Shown: positions 1 to 9,129 of the stretch, in pieces
Numbering within the stretch: position 1 is the stretch's first letter
Layout: every line of letters starts with the position of its first letter
Assembly (NCBI GenBank): GCA_965246935.1
Contig: CBDFGC010000014.1
Coordinates: 120,379 to 184,378 of the forward strand
Direction of reading: 5' to 3'
Length of the DNA: 64,000 bases
From: JAZKFT01 sp965246935
Lineage (GTDB): Bacteria; Bacteroidota; Bacteroidia; Chitinophagales; Chitinophagaceae
The notes under the pieces: generated by a model
What the model saw: only the letters and a program-made list of their open reading frames with translations
Database searches by the model: none
Told to the model about the DNA's origin: nothing
Position numbers and translations under genes: made by a program

Positions 1-1
1 G

Positions 2-643
2 CACCAGCAACCCGAAGCCCATACACTTATTGGCATGCTTACCGACGCAGAAACACAGCACCGGCTGGCACAGCGTACCCAACTCTTTCTGCGGCTGGCC
101 AGGCTCCGCTATAACACCATGCCCGAGCAGGTAAAAACAGCCGCCGACAGGGGCCTTACCAAAGAAGAACTACTGCGTTTTTGCGATGGCAGTTTTATAA
201 ATAAAGGAGAAAATATTTTGATTACCGGGGCTACCGGTTGTGGTAAAAGCTACCTGGCATGTGCCCTGGGAAGGCAGGCCTGTATGCTGGGATACAGAAC
301 CATTTACTTTGCTATGAACCGCTTTATAGAAGCGCTGGCAGCTGCCCGGCTCGATGGAACTTACATCCGCTGGCTGAACCAGATAGCCAAAACACCGCTG
401 CTTATTCTGGACGATTTTGGACTACAGCCGCTGGATCACAACATGAAGCTGGCACTACTACAAATAATGGAAGACAGGTATGCAAAAGGGGCTACCATCA
501 TCACCTCCCAATTACCCGTAAAAACATGGTATGAATACCTCAAAGAACCCACCCTGGCCGATGCTATTATGGACAGAGTGACAGCCCAGGCACACAGGAT
601 AGAGCTAAAAGGTGAGTCGTTAAGAAAAAACAAAAACAGTTAA
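2..643 (+). CDS. istB: IS21-family helper ATPase IstB (5' end outside window)
   Basis: AAA+ ATPase that acts with the IstA transposase to choose targets during IS21 transposition. The reading frame is open from the first full codon of the window, so the start lies upstream and the first ATG at 35 is internal. Numbered from that ATG, the Walker A motif (GATGCGKS) is at residues 65-72 and Walker B (LLILDDFG) at 122-129, followed by a sensor-like region with TSQLP. IstB proteins are about 240-260 residues and about 213 are visible. The gene ends 30 bp before the characteristic repeated terminus of the element. istA would be expected just upstream, outside the window. Nothing in the visible part looks broken. 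Confidence 0.93.
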   Translation, partial: HQQPEAHTLIGMLTDAETQHRLAQRTQLFLRLARLRYNTMPEQVKTAADRGLTKEELLRFCDGSFINKGENILITGATGCGKSYLACALGRQACMLGYRTIYFAMNRFIEALAAARLDGTYIRWLNQIAKTPLLILDDFGLQPLDHNMKLALLQIMEDRYAKGATIITSQLPVKTWYEYLKEPTLADAIMDRVTAQAHRIELKGESLRKNKNS

Positions 644-673
644 CTTTATCAATTATAAGTACGCCTTTTATCA

Positions 674-717
674 GGTGGCTCACTTTCACCGGAATGGTGG
701 CTCACTTTCATCGGAAT
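674..717. repeat. Tandem 22-bp repeats at the right end of the IS21 element
   Basis: Two head-to-tail 22-bp copies (674-695 and 696-717) begin GGTGGCTCACTTTCA and differ at one base. IS21-family termini typically carry such multiple repeats, which are the transposase binding sites. They lie just after istB, so the element boundary is probably shortly after 717. The target duplication cannot be seen because the other end is outside the window. Confidence 0.75.
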
Positions 718-784
718 ATACATTCTGACGATAGCTGTGTAAAAGCAAAGTTGATTATAAAGTAAAATAAGTAACGCATAGACA

Positions 785-799
785 CAGGACGGAGTCCTG
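785..799. repeat. Short perfect hairpin in the IS21-amylase gap
   Basis: CAGGAC, a 3-base loop, then GTCCTG. It has no T-tract on either strand. It could be a small dispersed hairpin repeat or part of a weak terminator. Confidence 0.3.
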
Positions 800-899
800 C
801 GCCTATGAAAGCCTTAACACATGATTAAAAAGATAGCCAAATCAATAGCTATCCGGGTACAGGCAATCAAAAATCACAAATCCTAATTCCAAAATCATT

Positions 900-2294
900 T
901 CAATACTCATACAACGCATACCCCCATGGATCAATTTTCCAATCTTTGGCTGCAGGCGATTCATCATTCATCAAAAACAGGTTATGTGCTTTTACATCCA
1001 GTGACTTATCAGTAATATGAACTGTTTGCCCTTGCTTCGATAAATTTAAAACCACCAGCACTTTTTTTTCACCTTTTTCCCTTGTAAAAGCGTACAAAGC
1101 CTGCGGACTACCCACATCCACTTTTTTAAATGCTGCGTCAGAAGCTAATGCTGGGTTGCTTTTGCGTAGCTCCAGTAGCTTTTTGTAAAAAGGAGCCCGC
1201 CCATATTTGCCAAACGTTATTTGGTCTTTATAAAAAAAGCTAATGCTATCCAAGTAGGGTTCTTCCTGGCTACTATAAATAAGGGGAACGGAGTGGCCAA
1301 TGGTTTGGGTAAGCACGGCAAAGGGGGCATGGCTGGCCCCGGGGAAAGTGCCGTAATCCGATTTGTTCCAGCTATTTTCATCGTGGTTACTGGTAAAGCA
1401 CAGTTTAAAAGCATTCGCAGGGTAGGTGGTATCAATTGTATTTACGACACTATCAATGGCAGATGCCAGCCGCTCACCTGCTGATATTTTATACATCATG
1501 TGTAGCAGCGCCCATCCATAGCTTGCATCAAAGCCATCCTTATTTATTGCAGGTTTATCTGCTTCTGCCAACATAAAAATATCTGCTTTGGTTTTCTTTA
1601 GCTCGGCAATACATTTTCTCCAGAAAGCGTCCGGCACATCGCCGGCCACATCACATCTAAAGCCGTCAATATCGGTATCCGTCAGCCAATACTTCAGGCA
1701 GTTAATCATGGTATCTACCAATTCAGGGTTCGAGTAATTCAGTTTACGGGTGTCCGTCCAGTCGTACGGTGACATTGGCTTACCGGTACTGTCTTTCACA
1801 AAAAAATCAGGGTGCTGCGTAAGCCAGTAATGGTCGGCGCCGGTGTGGTTGGGCACCCAGTCAATAATTACTTTAAAGCCCATGCCGTGTGCCTTTTGTA
1901 CCAAGGCTTTCCAGTCGGCCAGGGTTCCGAATTCAGGATTGACGGCTGTGTAGTTGGCTACTGCATAATAACTGCCCAATACGCCTTTACGATCTTTTTG
2001 ACTAATAGGGTTTATCGGCATAAACCAAAGCGTTTGAACACCCATGTCTTTCAGCCGCTGCAAATGCTGGCTGAATGCGGCAAAGGTTCCTTCTTTGGTA
2101 TACTGACGCACATTCACCTCATAAATATTGCCCTGTACGATCCAGCTGGGGTGGCTGGCCAGGTTACTGGTATCAACTGCATTTGCGGCAAGATTGTCTT
2201 TTTTATTTTCCTTATCATTAGCAGAATTGAGCTTACAGCTACAAACGACTATGCAAAAAAACAAGGGAAGCAAAATCCGGGATATGGCACGCAT
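900..2294 (-). CDS. GH13 alpha-amylase-family lipoprotein
   Basis: Glycoside hydrolase that likely cleaves alpha-1,4 glucans at the cell surface or in the periplasm. The start was set at the ATG at 2294 rather than the longer frame (to 2375), because it gives a lipoprotein signal peptide ending VVCSC. The product is 464 residues. All four GH13 regions are present: DWVPNH near residues 145-150; FRCDVA with the nucleophile Asp near 215; FMLAEAD with the acid/base Glu near 244; and SNHDEN with the third Asp near 305. A C-terminal beta domain follows. It stands alone, with no SusC/D pair beside it, between an IS21 end and the divergent tetR operon. Exact specificity (amylase, cyclomaltodextrinase or neopullulanase) cannot be read from the sequence. 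Confidence 0.9.
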   Translation of the reverse strand: MRAISRILLPLFFCIVVCSCKLNSANDKENKKDNLAANAVDTSNLASHPSWIVQGNIYEVNVRQYTKEGTFAAFSQHLQRLKDMGVQTLWFMPINPISQKDRKGVLGSYYAVANYTAVNPEFGTLADWKALVQKAHGMGFKVIIDWVPNHTGADHYWLTQHPDFFVKDSTGKPMSPYDWTDTRKLNYSNPELVDTMINCLKYWLTDTDIDGFRCDVAGDVPDAFWRKCIAELKKTKADIFMLAEADKPAINKDGFDASYGWALLHMMYKISAGERLASAIDSVVNTIDTTYPANAFKLCFTSNHDENSWNKSDYGTFPGASHAPFAVLTQTIGHSVPLIYSSQEEPYLDSISFFYKDQITFGKYGRAPFYKKLLELRKSNPALASDAAFKKVDVGSPQALYAFTREKGEKKVLVVLNLSKQGQTVHITDKSLDVKAHNLFLMNDESPAAKDWKIDPWGYALYEY

Positions 2295-2480
2295 TTTAAA
2301 GAATTGAGGGTTAAATGTAGGGGAATAAACAATATTCATTGTCGAATTTGCCGGATCGGGATAAGGGTTAATCATTCTTTGGTCTTATATAAAAATCACC
2401 CTGTTGTCATCATTGTTCGCAAAAATTATCCGGGGGCTGTCATTTTTTGAGCAGATAACTTCTGGCACAGACTTAGCTAT

Positions 2481-2510
2481 TAGCTTTGCGGTTTAACCAA
2501 ACGGTTAAAC
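2481..2510 (+). promoter_or_regulatory. Putative tetR promoter -7 box and overlapping palindromic operator
   Basis: TAGCTTTG at 2481-2488 matches the Bacteroidota -7 element TAnnTTTG. Directly after it, 2491-2510 is an inverted repeat, GTTTAACC-AAAC-GGTTAAAC, with perfect 8-bp arms. It ends 17 bp before the tetR start codon. A dyad covering the likely transcription start is where a TetR autorepressor would be expected to bind. No convincing -33 TTTG was found at the usual spacing. Confidence 0.6.
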
Positions 2511-2526
2511 TCTCTATTTAAGTAAC

Positions 2527-3132
2527 ATGGCTACCGTTTCTACCACTGAACATAAAATACTGCAGGCTGCAAAGGAAGTATTTATCAAACAGGGCCTTTA
2601 TGGCGCCCGGATGCAGGATATTGCTGATGCTGCAGGCATCAACAAAGCGCTGCTTCATTATTATTTCCGAAGTAAAGACTTGTTGTTCAATAAGGTATTT
2701 GAAGAAGCCTTTCTGAATTACATCGCTACTATGAATATCTGGACGGATGAAAGCCTGACATTTATTCAGAAGCTGCAAAAATATGTGGATGTATATATTG
2801 ATTTTTTAACAGAGTATCCGTTGGTGCCACTATTTCTGATGAAGGAAATTGCTGCTAACCCTGAAATCCTGAAAGAAAAAATCCAGGCGAAAAAAAGAAT
2901 CCGGAACTGTCCTACGTTGATTGAGTTTCTCAGGAAAGAACTTCCCCAACATGCGGCACACGTGAAACCGGAAATGCTGATGATGAATATCCAGTCTTTA
3001 TGCACCTATCCTTTTTTAGCTGAGGGGTTGTATAAATCCATGTATAAGCTTCCCTCAAAAGAATGGCACGAGTTAATTACTACTCATTTAAAGCGTACCG
3101 TTAAAAAATTCATTGAATATCAATTCACCTGA
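2527..3132 (+). CDS. TetR/AcrR family transcriptional regulator
   Basis: Likely represses the efflux operon that follows it. It has 201 residues. The N-terminal TetR helix-turn-helix covers about residues 10-56, with the recognition part MQDIADAAGINKALLHYYF at 29-47; the C-terminal ligand-binding half is divergent, as usual. It is co-directional with tolC, emrA and emrB, 78 bp upstream of tolC. A 20-bp palindrome lies just before its start, suggesting autoregulation together with the operon. The inducer is unknown. Confidence 0.9.
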   Translation: MATVSTTEHKILQAAKEVFIKQGLYGARMQDIADAAGINKALLHYYFRSKDLLFNKVFEEAFLNYIATMNIWTDESLTFIQKLQKYVDVYIDFLTEYPLVPLFLMKEIAANPEILKEKIQAKKRIRNCPTLIEFLRKELPQHAAHVKPEMLMMNIQSLCTYPFLAEGLYKSMYKLPSKEWHELITTHLKRTVKKFIEYQFT

Positions 3133-3210
3133 CGCAATGGCTGTATTCTTTATCCTGTTTAAAACAAACAACCCTTACAACCTCACTGACACTGTCTTAA
3201 AAAAAATTAT

Positions 3211-4482
3211 ATGAAACACTACTTTTTAGCATGGCTGCTTCTACTAAGCATTACATCGTTTGGCCAGGCTGATTCCCTATCCCTTAACCAAAGCATTGGC
3301 CTTGTACGTACCAATTATCCGCTACTTAATCAAAACGACTATTATAAGCTCATTGGTGAAAGTAATCAGCAAGTGATTCAAAATGAATGGCTGCCCCGTG
3401 TGAATCTTACGGGCCAGGCCACCTATCAGTCTGAGGTTTCTAAATTCAGTTTTCCGGGTTTACCTGGTATTGTGTTGCCAAAGGATCAGTATAATATCGG
3501 CCTGGCCGTTCGTCAAAACATTATAGATGGTGGTAAAACCCAACAGGCACGGCGGGTAGAAGAATTAAGTACGGCAGTAGCTGTGCAACAAAATGAAACC
3601 GGCCTTTACACATTGGCTGCCCGAACCAATGAGTTATATGGCAACATTTTATTGGCCCGTGAAAACCTGAGAATACTGGCCATTTACAAGCAGGATATTC
3701 AGAATAATGAAAAACTGGTAAAGACCGCTTTAAAAAATGGCACGGCATTACAAACCAACCTGGATGTGCTTACTGCACAGGAATTGACCACCGACCAGAA
3801 TATGATTGAGACAACCGGCAATCTGAAAGGCTTATATCAGGCATTCAGCCTGCTGCTAAAGCGTCCGCTAACCGACAGTACATCGTTTACTTCCGATTTA
3901 TCACTCCGGCAAAACAAAGCTGATACCCTTAACCGGCCCGAAACCCGATTATATGGTTTGCAACGTCAGTTGCTGGATGCCCGCATTAAGCAGATAGATA
4001 AGGATATGATACCCACCGTACAGGTATTTGGTGAGGGCAATTACGGGCGGCCGGGCTACGACTTTTTGCGTACCAATATGGGGCTATATGGCCGCGTAGG
4101 GCTAAGCGTAAACTGGAATATTGCCAGCTTGTATAACCGCAATACCCAGAAAAAGAATTTGCAGGTGAACAAGCAATTACTCGATGCACAGGAAGCCGCT
4201 TTTAACCTGAACACGAATGCCACACTGGTTACACAGGGTAACGAAATAGAAAACCTGCAAGCCATTATCGAAAAGGACAAACAGATTGTAGATGTACGTA
4301 TCCGTGTAACCAGGACTGCTTCTGTACAGTTAGAAAACGGTATTATAACTTCTACTGATTACCTCACGGAACTGGATAAAGAAATGCAGGCACGTATGAA
4401 CCAGAAAGTGCATGAAGTACGTTTGATGACAGCCATTAATAATTATAATATTACCAGAGGCATTCAAACAGGTAATAGGTAA
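3211..4482 (+). CDS. TolC-family outer-membrane efflux protein
   Basis: Outer-membrane channel of a tripartite efflux pump. It has 423 residues with a signal peptide ending at SFGQA near residue 20. The rest shows the long alternating helical and beta-barrel pattern of the OEP family in two repeats, with heptad-rich helices such as LYTLAARTNELYGNILLARE. Its place between tetR and emrA/emrB identifies its partners. Length matches the family (400-480). Confidence 0.9.
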   Translation: MKHYFLAWLLLLSITSFGQADSLSLNQSIGLVRTNYPLLNQNDYYKLIGESNQQVIQNEWLPRVNLTGQATYQSEVSKFSFPGLPGIVLPKDQYNIGLAVRQNIIDGGKTQQARRVEELSTAVAVQQNETGLYTLAARTNELYGNILLARENLRILAIYKQDIQNNEKLVKTALKNGTALQTNLDVLTAQELTTDQNMIETTGNLKGLYQAFSLLLKRPLTDSTSFTSDLSLRQNKADTLNRPETRLYGLQRQLLDARIKQIDKDMIPTVQVFGEGNYGRPGYDFLRTNMGLYGRVGLSVNWNIASLYNRNTQKKNLQVNKQLLDAQEAAFNLNTNATLVTQGNEIENLQAIIEKDKQIVDVRIRVTRTASVQLENGIITSTDYLTELDKEMQARMNQKVHEVRLMTAINNYNITRGIQTGNR

Positions 4483-4638
4483 TAGGCAATGCTCAATTAC
4501 TCAGTGGCTCAATTAATACAAATTAAGAATAGGTAATTGGCAGAATAAAAATAAAATAAAATTTAGCGGCACCGGTCAATAAGCAACGATGAGTGGTCTG
4601 TTGTCCGTGGTCCGTCGTCCTTCTAAAAAAACACATTT

Positions 4639-5730
4639 ATGGAAACACAACCGGTTATTGAGAAGAAAAAAAGTCCCGTTAAGTGGATTGTTATCAGCCT
4701 GCTTATAGCTGTAGCCCTGTTTTTTGGTATTCGTTACTGGATTGAAAATTCTCATTACGAAAGCACAGATAATGCCCAGTTAGATGCTACCATTATACCC
4801 GTTCGCAGCAGTGTGCAGGGGTATGTTCGCCAGGTATTATTTCAGGATAATCTACTGGTTAAAAAAGGACAGCTTTTAGTGAGCATAGATGATATTGATC
4901 CAAAGGCCCGGCAGGCACAGGCCGAAGCGGCTTTGCAAAATGCAAAATCCAACCTGCAGGCATTGCGCAGCAGTGCCCGCGGTGGCCAGCAAACCGCACA
5001 GGCTTCTGCACTGTCGTCGCAGTCGGTACGCTTCGGCATTCAATCGGCGCAGGCCCGCCAATCACAGGCGCAGGAAGATTTAAACCGGGTACAAAACCTG
5101 TTTAAAGAAGGTGCTGCTACCCGTTCGCAGCTCGAAGCCAGCCAAACCGCACTCGATGTAGCAAAAGCGCAGACATCTGCTGCAACCAGTCAGTATCAAT
5201 CGTCCGCTGCACAGTCTGGTGGAGCCTTTTCGCAGGCTGCATCGCAGGTAAGCCAGGTAAGCCTGGCGGAAGCCCTGGTACGCCAGCGGGAAGCAGAATT
5301 AATTTTGGCAAACACCCAGTTGAGCTATACCCAGGTACCAGCGCCTGCCAATGGTATCGTCTCCAAAAAAGCAGTTGACCCGGGACAATATATTCAGATA
5401 GGAACACCCATTTGCTCTGTAGTGGATAAAGACGGACTTTGGGTAACTGCTAATTTCAAAGAAACCCAAATGGAATATTTACGGTTGGGGCAGGAAGTTG
5501 ATATAGAATTAGATGCGTTTCCAGGTGTAAAGCTGAAAGGGAAAGTAGAGTCTTTTGGCGGCGCTACCGGTGCCAAATTTTCGCTGCTGCCGCCAGACAA
5601 TGCTACCGGCAATTTTATAAAAGTAACGCAGCGGGTACCGGTACGGATAGCGATTACGGAATATCCGAAAGATAGAAACGAGGTATTGTTGCCGGGCCTG
5701 AGCGTATTTGTAAAAGTGCGGGTAAAGTAG
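4639..5730 (+). CDS. EmrA/HlyD-family periplasmic adaptor
   Basis: Membrane fusion protein linking the inner-membrane MFS pump to TolC. It has 363 residues. One N-terminal membrane segment lies at about residues 15-35. The biotinyl-lipoyl-like half motif STDNAQLDATIIPVRS follows, then an alanine- and glutamine-rich coiled-coil hairpin (about 90-225) and the second lipoyl half with the beta-barrel (about 230-363, VPAPANGIVSKKAVDPGQY). The order tolC-emrA-emrB is common in Bacteroidota. A repeat element begins directly after its stop codon. Confidence 0.92.
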   Translation: METQPVIEKKKSPVKWIVISLLIAVALFFGIRYWIENSHYESTDNAQLDATIIPVRSSVQGYVRQVLFQDNLLVKKGQLLVSIDDIDPKARQAQAEAALQNAKSNLQALRSSARGGQQTAQASALSSQSVRFGIQSAQARQSQAQEDLNRVQNLFKEGAATRSQLEASQTALDVAKAQTSAATSQYQSSAAQSGGAFSQAASQVSQVSLAEALVRQREAELILANTQLSYTQVPAPANGIVSKKAVDPGQYIQIGTPICSVVDKDGLWVTANFKETQMEYLRLGQEVDIELDAFPGVKLKGKVESFGGATGAKFSLLPPDNATGNFIKVTQRVPVRIAITEYPKDRNEVLLPGLSVFVKVRVK

Positions 5731-5731
5731 T

Positions 5732-6029
5732 GCCTCACCTCATTCCCTCTCAGGGAGGAGAGGGATGCCTCTGTTCAATATCTTTATAAAATGCGGCGTC
5801 GGGTTCAAAAGTATCAAATCTTTAAAATGGCTTTTAACCTTCAAATCTCCTCAACCCAACATTTGAAAACAATTGGTAAGCTTAAATAGTTAGGAGCTAA
5901 TGATCGAATGTAGTTTTGAAATTTCTACAGAGGCACCCTTCTCCAATCGCAATTGCATCCTTTGTCCTTCTCCTGTTGGAGAAGGTGCCCAAAGGGCGGA
6001 TGAGGCTGGAGAAGGGCAGGGGATGAGGC
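5732..6029. repeat. REP/MITE-like element between emrA and emrB
   Basis: A 298-bp intergenic block starting GCCTCA two bases after the emrA stop and ending TGAGGC at 6024-6029. It contains several hairpin-forming modules built from GGAGAAGG/CCTTCTCC. The 17-mer at 5928-5944 is the exact reverse complement of 38615-38631 in the second element. The short open frame at 5900-6109 falls in this repeat and is not taken as a gene. It may stabilise or separate the upstream and downstream parts of the mRNA. Confidence 0.6.
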
Positions 6030-6105
6030 TACCAATAGTGGTTTCTACCAGCACAACTTCTTCGATATTTAAAATCAGGTTTGACGGATATAAAATATTT
6101 TTATT

Positions 6106-7689
6106 ATGATGACGGCTATGCTTCCTTTAACCAAGCCGGTTTACCCAACCGGTCTTCGCAGGGCGATCATTGTTATTACAGCTATCAGTTGTGCTGTGTT
6201 GGAACTAATTGACACGAGCATCGTAAATGTAGCCCTGAAAGAAATAAGTGGTAGCATTGGCGCTACCACACAGGAAATTTCCTGGATTGTAACATCCTAT
6301 GCAATTTCCAACGTAATTATTATTCCGCTTACCAGTATGCTCAGCGATCTGTTTGGGCGGAAGAACTACTTTACCGCATCAGTAATTGTGTTCACGTTTG
6401 CCTCTTTAATGTGCGGCATGAGCACTTCGCTGCCGGTGCTGGTGTTGTGGCGTTTTGTACAAGGCCTGGGTGGCGGAGCACTGCTATCTACAGCGCAAAC
6501 CATCATTATCAGCGCTTTTCCACCCGAAAAAATTAGTATTGGGAATGCTATTTTCGGAATGGGTATCATTATGGGCCCCACGTTTGGCCCTACGCTGGGC
6601 GGTTATATTACCGAAAATATAAACTGGCACTGGATCTTTTTTGTAAATGTTCCGATTGGGGTTACGGCAGCCATTCTTTCATGGAATTTTATTACCGATA
6701 GGATAGGAGCGGTAAAGCCCAGGAAAATTGACTGGGCAGGAATTGGTTTTTTAATATTGGCGGTTGGCTCTTTGCAATACGTACTGGAAGAAGGTAGTAC
6801 CAAAGACTGGTTCGAAAGTTCAGAGATTATATTTTTTACTATTTTATCGGCGATAGGCCTGGGGCTTTTTATTTACAGGGAATTATCCATTGATTATCCG
6901 GCCGTAAATATCCGTTTATATAAAAGCCGCAATCTTGCCATTGGTGGATTTTTGAACCTGATCATCGGAATGATACTAATCAGCACCGTCTTTATTTTCC
7001 CTTTATTTACACAAACGGTGTTAGGCTGGACGGCCACAAAAACGGGAACGTTTTTAATCCCTGGTGCATTGTGTTCGGCATTTACGATGCCCATAGTCGG
7101 CAACTTACTGGCAAAAGGGACAAACCCAAAGCGGGTTATGTTTTTTGGGTTGTTCATGACAATGACTTTTCTGATCATGATGTCGTTTTCATCGCCTGAC
7201 TCCACCTCCGGAAACTTTTTTATACCCTTCTGTTTGCGTGGTTTTGGAATCGCCTGTATGATGAGCCCGGTGTTGTCGCTGGCAGTACGTGGCCTGCAGG
7301 GCAAAGACCTGGCGCAGGGGGTAGGCCTAAGCAACATGATAAGGCAATTAGGTGGCGCTATAGGTGTGGCATTGGTGAGCGTGTACGTTACCCATCAAAA
7401 TGGCATCAACCGTTCTAACCTGTTGGGTTATGTAAATCAGTATGATGTAATTAGTAGTAACCGGATACAGAGCCTTGCACAAACATTCACAAGCGCCGGT
7501 TACACCACAGACGATGCACAAATGCTGGCTTACGGTTCGCTGAATGCATCGTTGGGCAGGCAACAAATGCTCATCAGCTACGACCAGGGCTTTTGGTTAA
7601 TTGCCATGTGTTTGGTTTTTTGTATTCCGATGATTTTTTTAATCCGTTATAGACGTGGTGAAAGCATGGGTAAAGTAAGTGACCATTAG
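6106..7689 (+). CDS. EmrB/QacA-like MFS drug efflux pump (DHA2, 14 TMS)
   Basis: Proton-driven inner-membrane exporter of the DHA2 family, partner of the EmrA-like and TolC proteins. It has 527 residues. Motif C-like AIFGMGIIMGPTFGPTLGGYI, motif A-like LSDLFGRKNYF, and WHWIFFVNVPIG, the hallmark of EmrB, are all visible. About 14 hydrophobic segments are present. Starts at 6106, 6109 or 6118 are all possible; no Shine-Dalgarno decides between them. It is separated from emrA by a repeat element, so its expression could be uncoupled from the upstream genes. Confidence 0.93.
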   Translation: MMTAMLPLTKPVYPTGLRRAIIVITAISCAVLELIDTSIVNVALKEISGSIGATTQEISWIVTSYAISNVIIIPLTSMLSDLFGRKNYFTASVIVFTFASLMCGMSTSLPVLVLWRFVQGLGGGALLSTAQTIIISAFPPEKISIGNAIFGMGIIMGPTFGPTLGGYITENINWHWIFFVNVPIGVTAAILSWNFITDRIGAVKPRKIDWAGIGFLILAVGSLQYVLEEGSTKDWFESSEIIFFTILSAIGLGLFIYRELSIDYPAVNIRLYKSRNLAIGGFLNLIIGMILISTVFIFPLFTQTVLGWTATKTGTFLIPGALCSAFTMPIVGNLLAKGTNPKRVMFFGLFMTMTFLIMMSFSSPDSTSGNFFIPFCLRGFGIACMMSPVLSLAVRGLQGKDLAQGVGLSNMIRQLGGAIGVALVSVYVTHQNGINRSNLLGYVNQYDVISSNRIQSLAQTFTSAGYTTDDAQMLAYGSLNASLGRQQMLISYDQGFWLIAMCLVFCIPMIFLIRYRRGESMGKVSDH

Positions 7690-7707
7690 CCGGTAGTCGA
7701 CAGTCTG

Positions 7708-7841
7708 TAGTCGGCAGTCCTGAATGACAATCATTCCTAACAGCATTCAAATGCTGATTATTAACAGCTTTTGACAATTACCCGTAAAAATTTAATTACC
7801 CGTAATCGACTGCTCACTGCTGACTAACAGACTGCCGACTA
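7708..7841. repeat. Inverted repeat in the emrB-perM gap
   Basis: TAGTCGGCAGTC at 7708-7719 is repeated inverted and exact at 7830-7841, with looser AGTC/GACT-rich similarity extending inward. It has the look of a dispersed REP-type pair. No gene fits in the gap. Confidence 0.45.
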
Positions 7842-7875
7842 ATTTCCTTTCTTTGCCGGAAGTAATACCTGATTC

Positions 7876-8946
7876 ATGGATCATTTTCCTGCTAACAAAG
7901 TTCGCCAGTTTTTATTTCTAAGCCTTATCCTGCTGCTGTTTTGGGTAATCTGGCAGCAGATGTATTTTATGTTCACGGCATTTTTGGGTGCCCTGGCATT
8001 GTACGTGGTGCTACGCAAAACCATGGTTAAGCTGATATTGCGAAAATGGCCCAGACCATTGGCTGCGTTGCTGTTAATGGCAGTATCGTTAGTGGTGCTG
8101 GTAATGCCATTTGCATGGATTGGTTCCATCCTCATTGACCGGGTATTGCCATTTGTTACAGACCCAACTTATGTAAATAATTCGTTTCTTAAAATACAGG
8201 TTTTTTTAAAAGCTAAAACCGGCAACGATGTATTGAGCGAACGAAATTTTAGTAATATCATGTCTGCTATTACCGGTTTTATTCCCCGCATGTTAGGCTC
8301 CACGCTTCTTACCATTACGAATACCGTTATTATGTATTTTGTACTGTATTTTATGTTGGTAACGTGCAACAGTATGGAACTATGGCTACGAAAAAACCTG
8401 CCTTTAAAAAACCGTAATAGCGAAAAGGTATTGACCGAGATCCGGGGCATGGTGCTTAGCAATGCCATTGGCATACCGGTATTGGCAATGGTGCAAGGGA
8501 TAATAGCCATAATAGGCTATATCATCTTTGGTGTAAAGGAACCCGTGTTATGGGGAATCATAACGGGCTTATGTTCTATTGTACCGGTGGTAGGCACCAT
8601 GGCTGCATGGGTGCCCATTGATTTGTATCTTTTTGCTAATGGAAACCAAAGCGGTGGCATTGGCCTTCTTTTTTGGGGATTAATTCCTATTGGCGCCAGC
8701 GATAATGTGATTCGTTTTTTACTGCAAAAAAAACTGGCTGATGTACATCCGCTTATTACGGTAATGGGCATTATTGTCGGCGTTAACCTTTTTGGTATTA
8801 TGGGGCTTATCTATGGCCCGTTGATGCTGTCATTATTTATATTATTGGTACGGGTTTACCTGGACGAATTTGTAACAAATACTACGAACCCCACAACCAC
8901 CACGGCAGACAATGTAACGGTAGACCCTGCGAAAGATGCGACGTAG
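7876..8946 (+). CDS. AI-2E/PerM-family transporter
   Basis: Multi-pass inner-membrane protein of the AI-2E transporter (PerM) superfamily, whose members export small molecules or act as sodium/proton antiporters. It has 356 residues with about seven or eight hydrophobic segments. The family C-terminal signature is visible (VPVVGTMAAWVPI, then VHPLITVMGIIVGVNLFG and GLIYGPLMLSL). It follows emrB by 186 bp on the same strand, past an inverted repeat, so it may not be in the same transcript. The substrate is unknown. Confidence 0.85.
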   Translation: MDHFPANKVRQFLFLSLILLLFWVIWQQMYFMFTAFLGALALYVVLRKTMVKLILRKWPRPLAALLLMAVSLVVLVMPFAWIGSILIDRVLPFVTDPTYVNNSFLKIQVFLKAKTGNDVLSERNFSNIMSAITGFIPRMLGSTLLTITNTVIMYFVLYFMLVTCNSMELWLRKNLPLKNRNSEKVLTEIRGMVLSNAIGIPVLAMVQGIIAIIGYIIFGVKEPVLWGIITGLCSIVPVVGTMAAWVPIDLYLFANGNQSGGIGLLFWGLIPIGASDNVIRFLLQKKLADVHPLITVMGIIVGVNLFGIMGLIYGPLMLSLFILLVRVYLDEFVTNTTNPTTTTADNVTVDPAKDAT

Positions 8947-9129
8947 TAAATAGTATTTTCTTATAATAAATGGACGTGTCAAAAAAAGTTGTTGAAAAAA
9001 TGTAATTGGTTTGACTGCAAGATCTGGTGGTACTTATTGGCGGTGTAAATCTTCTTTTTGAACCCGGTTTTCTTTTGCCACTAAATTAATTTTCTTCAGG
9101 CAAGTGGCTTTATTTGTAGTGATTTTCTA

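Noticed and set aside
5900..6109. Open frame of 69 residues between emrA and emrB
   Set aside because: It lies almost wholly in the REP/MITE-like element and its composition follows the repeat.
6894..7337. Antisense frame of 147 residues inside emrB
   Set aside because: Shadow of a well-supported gene; low-complexity composition and no domain.
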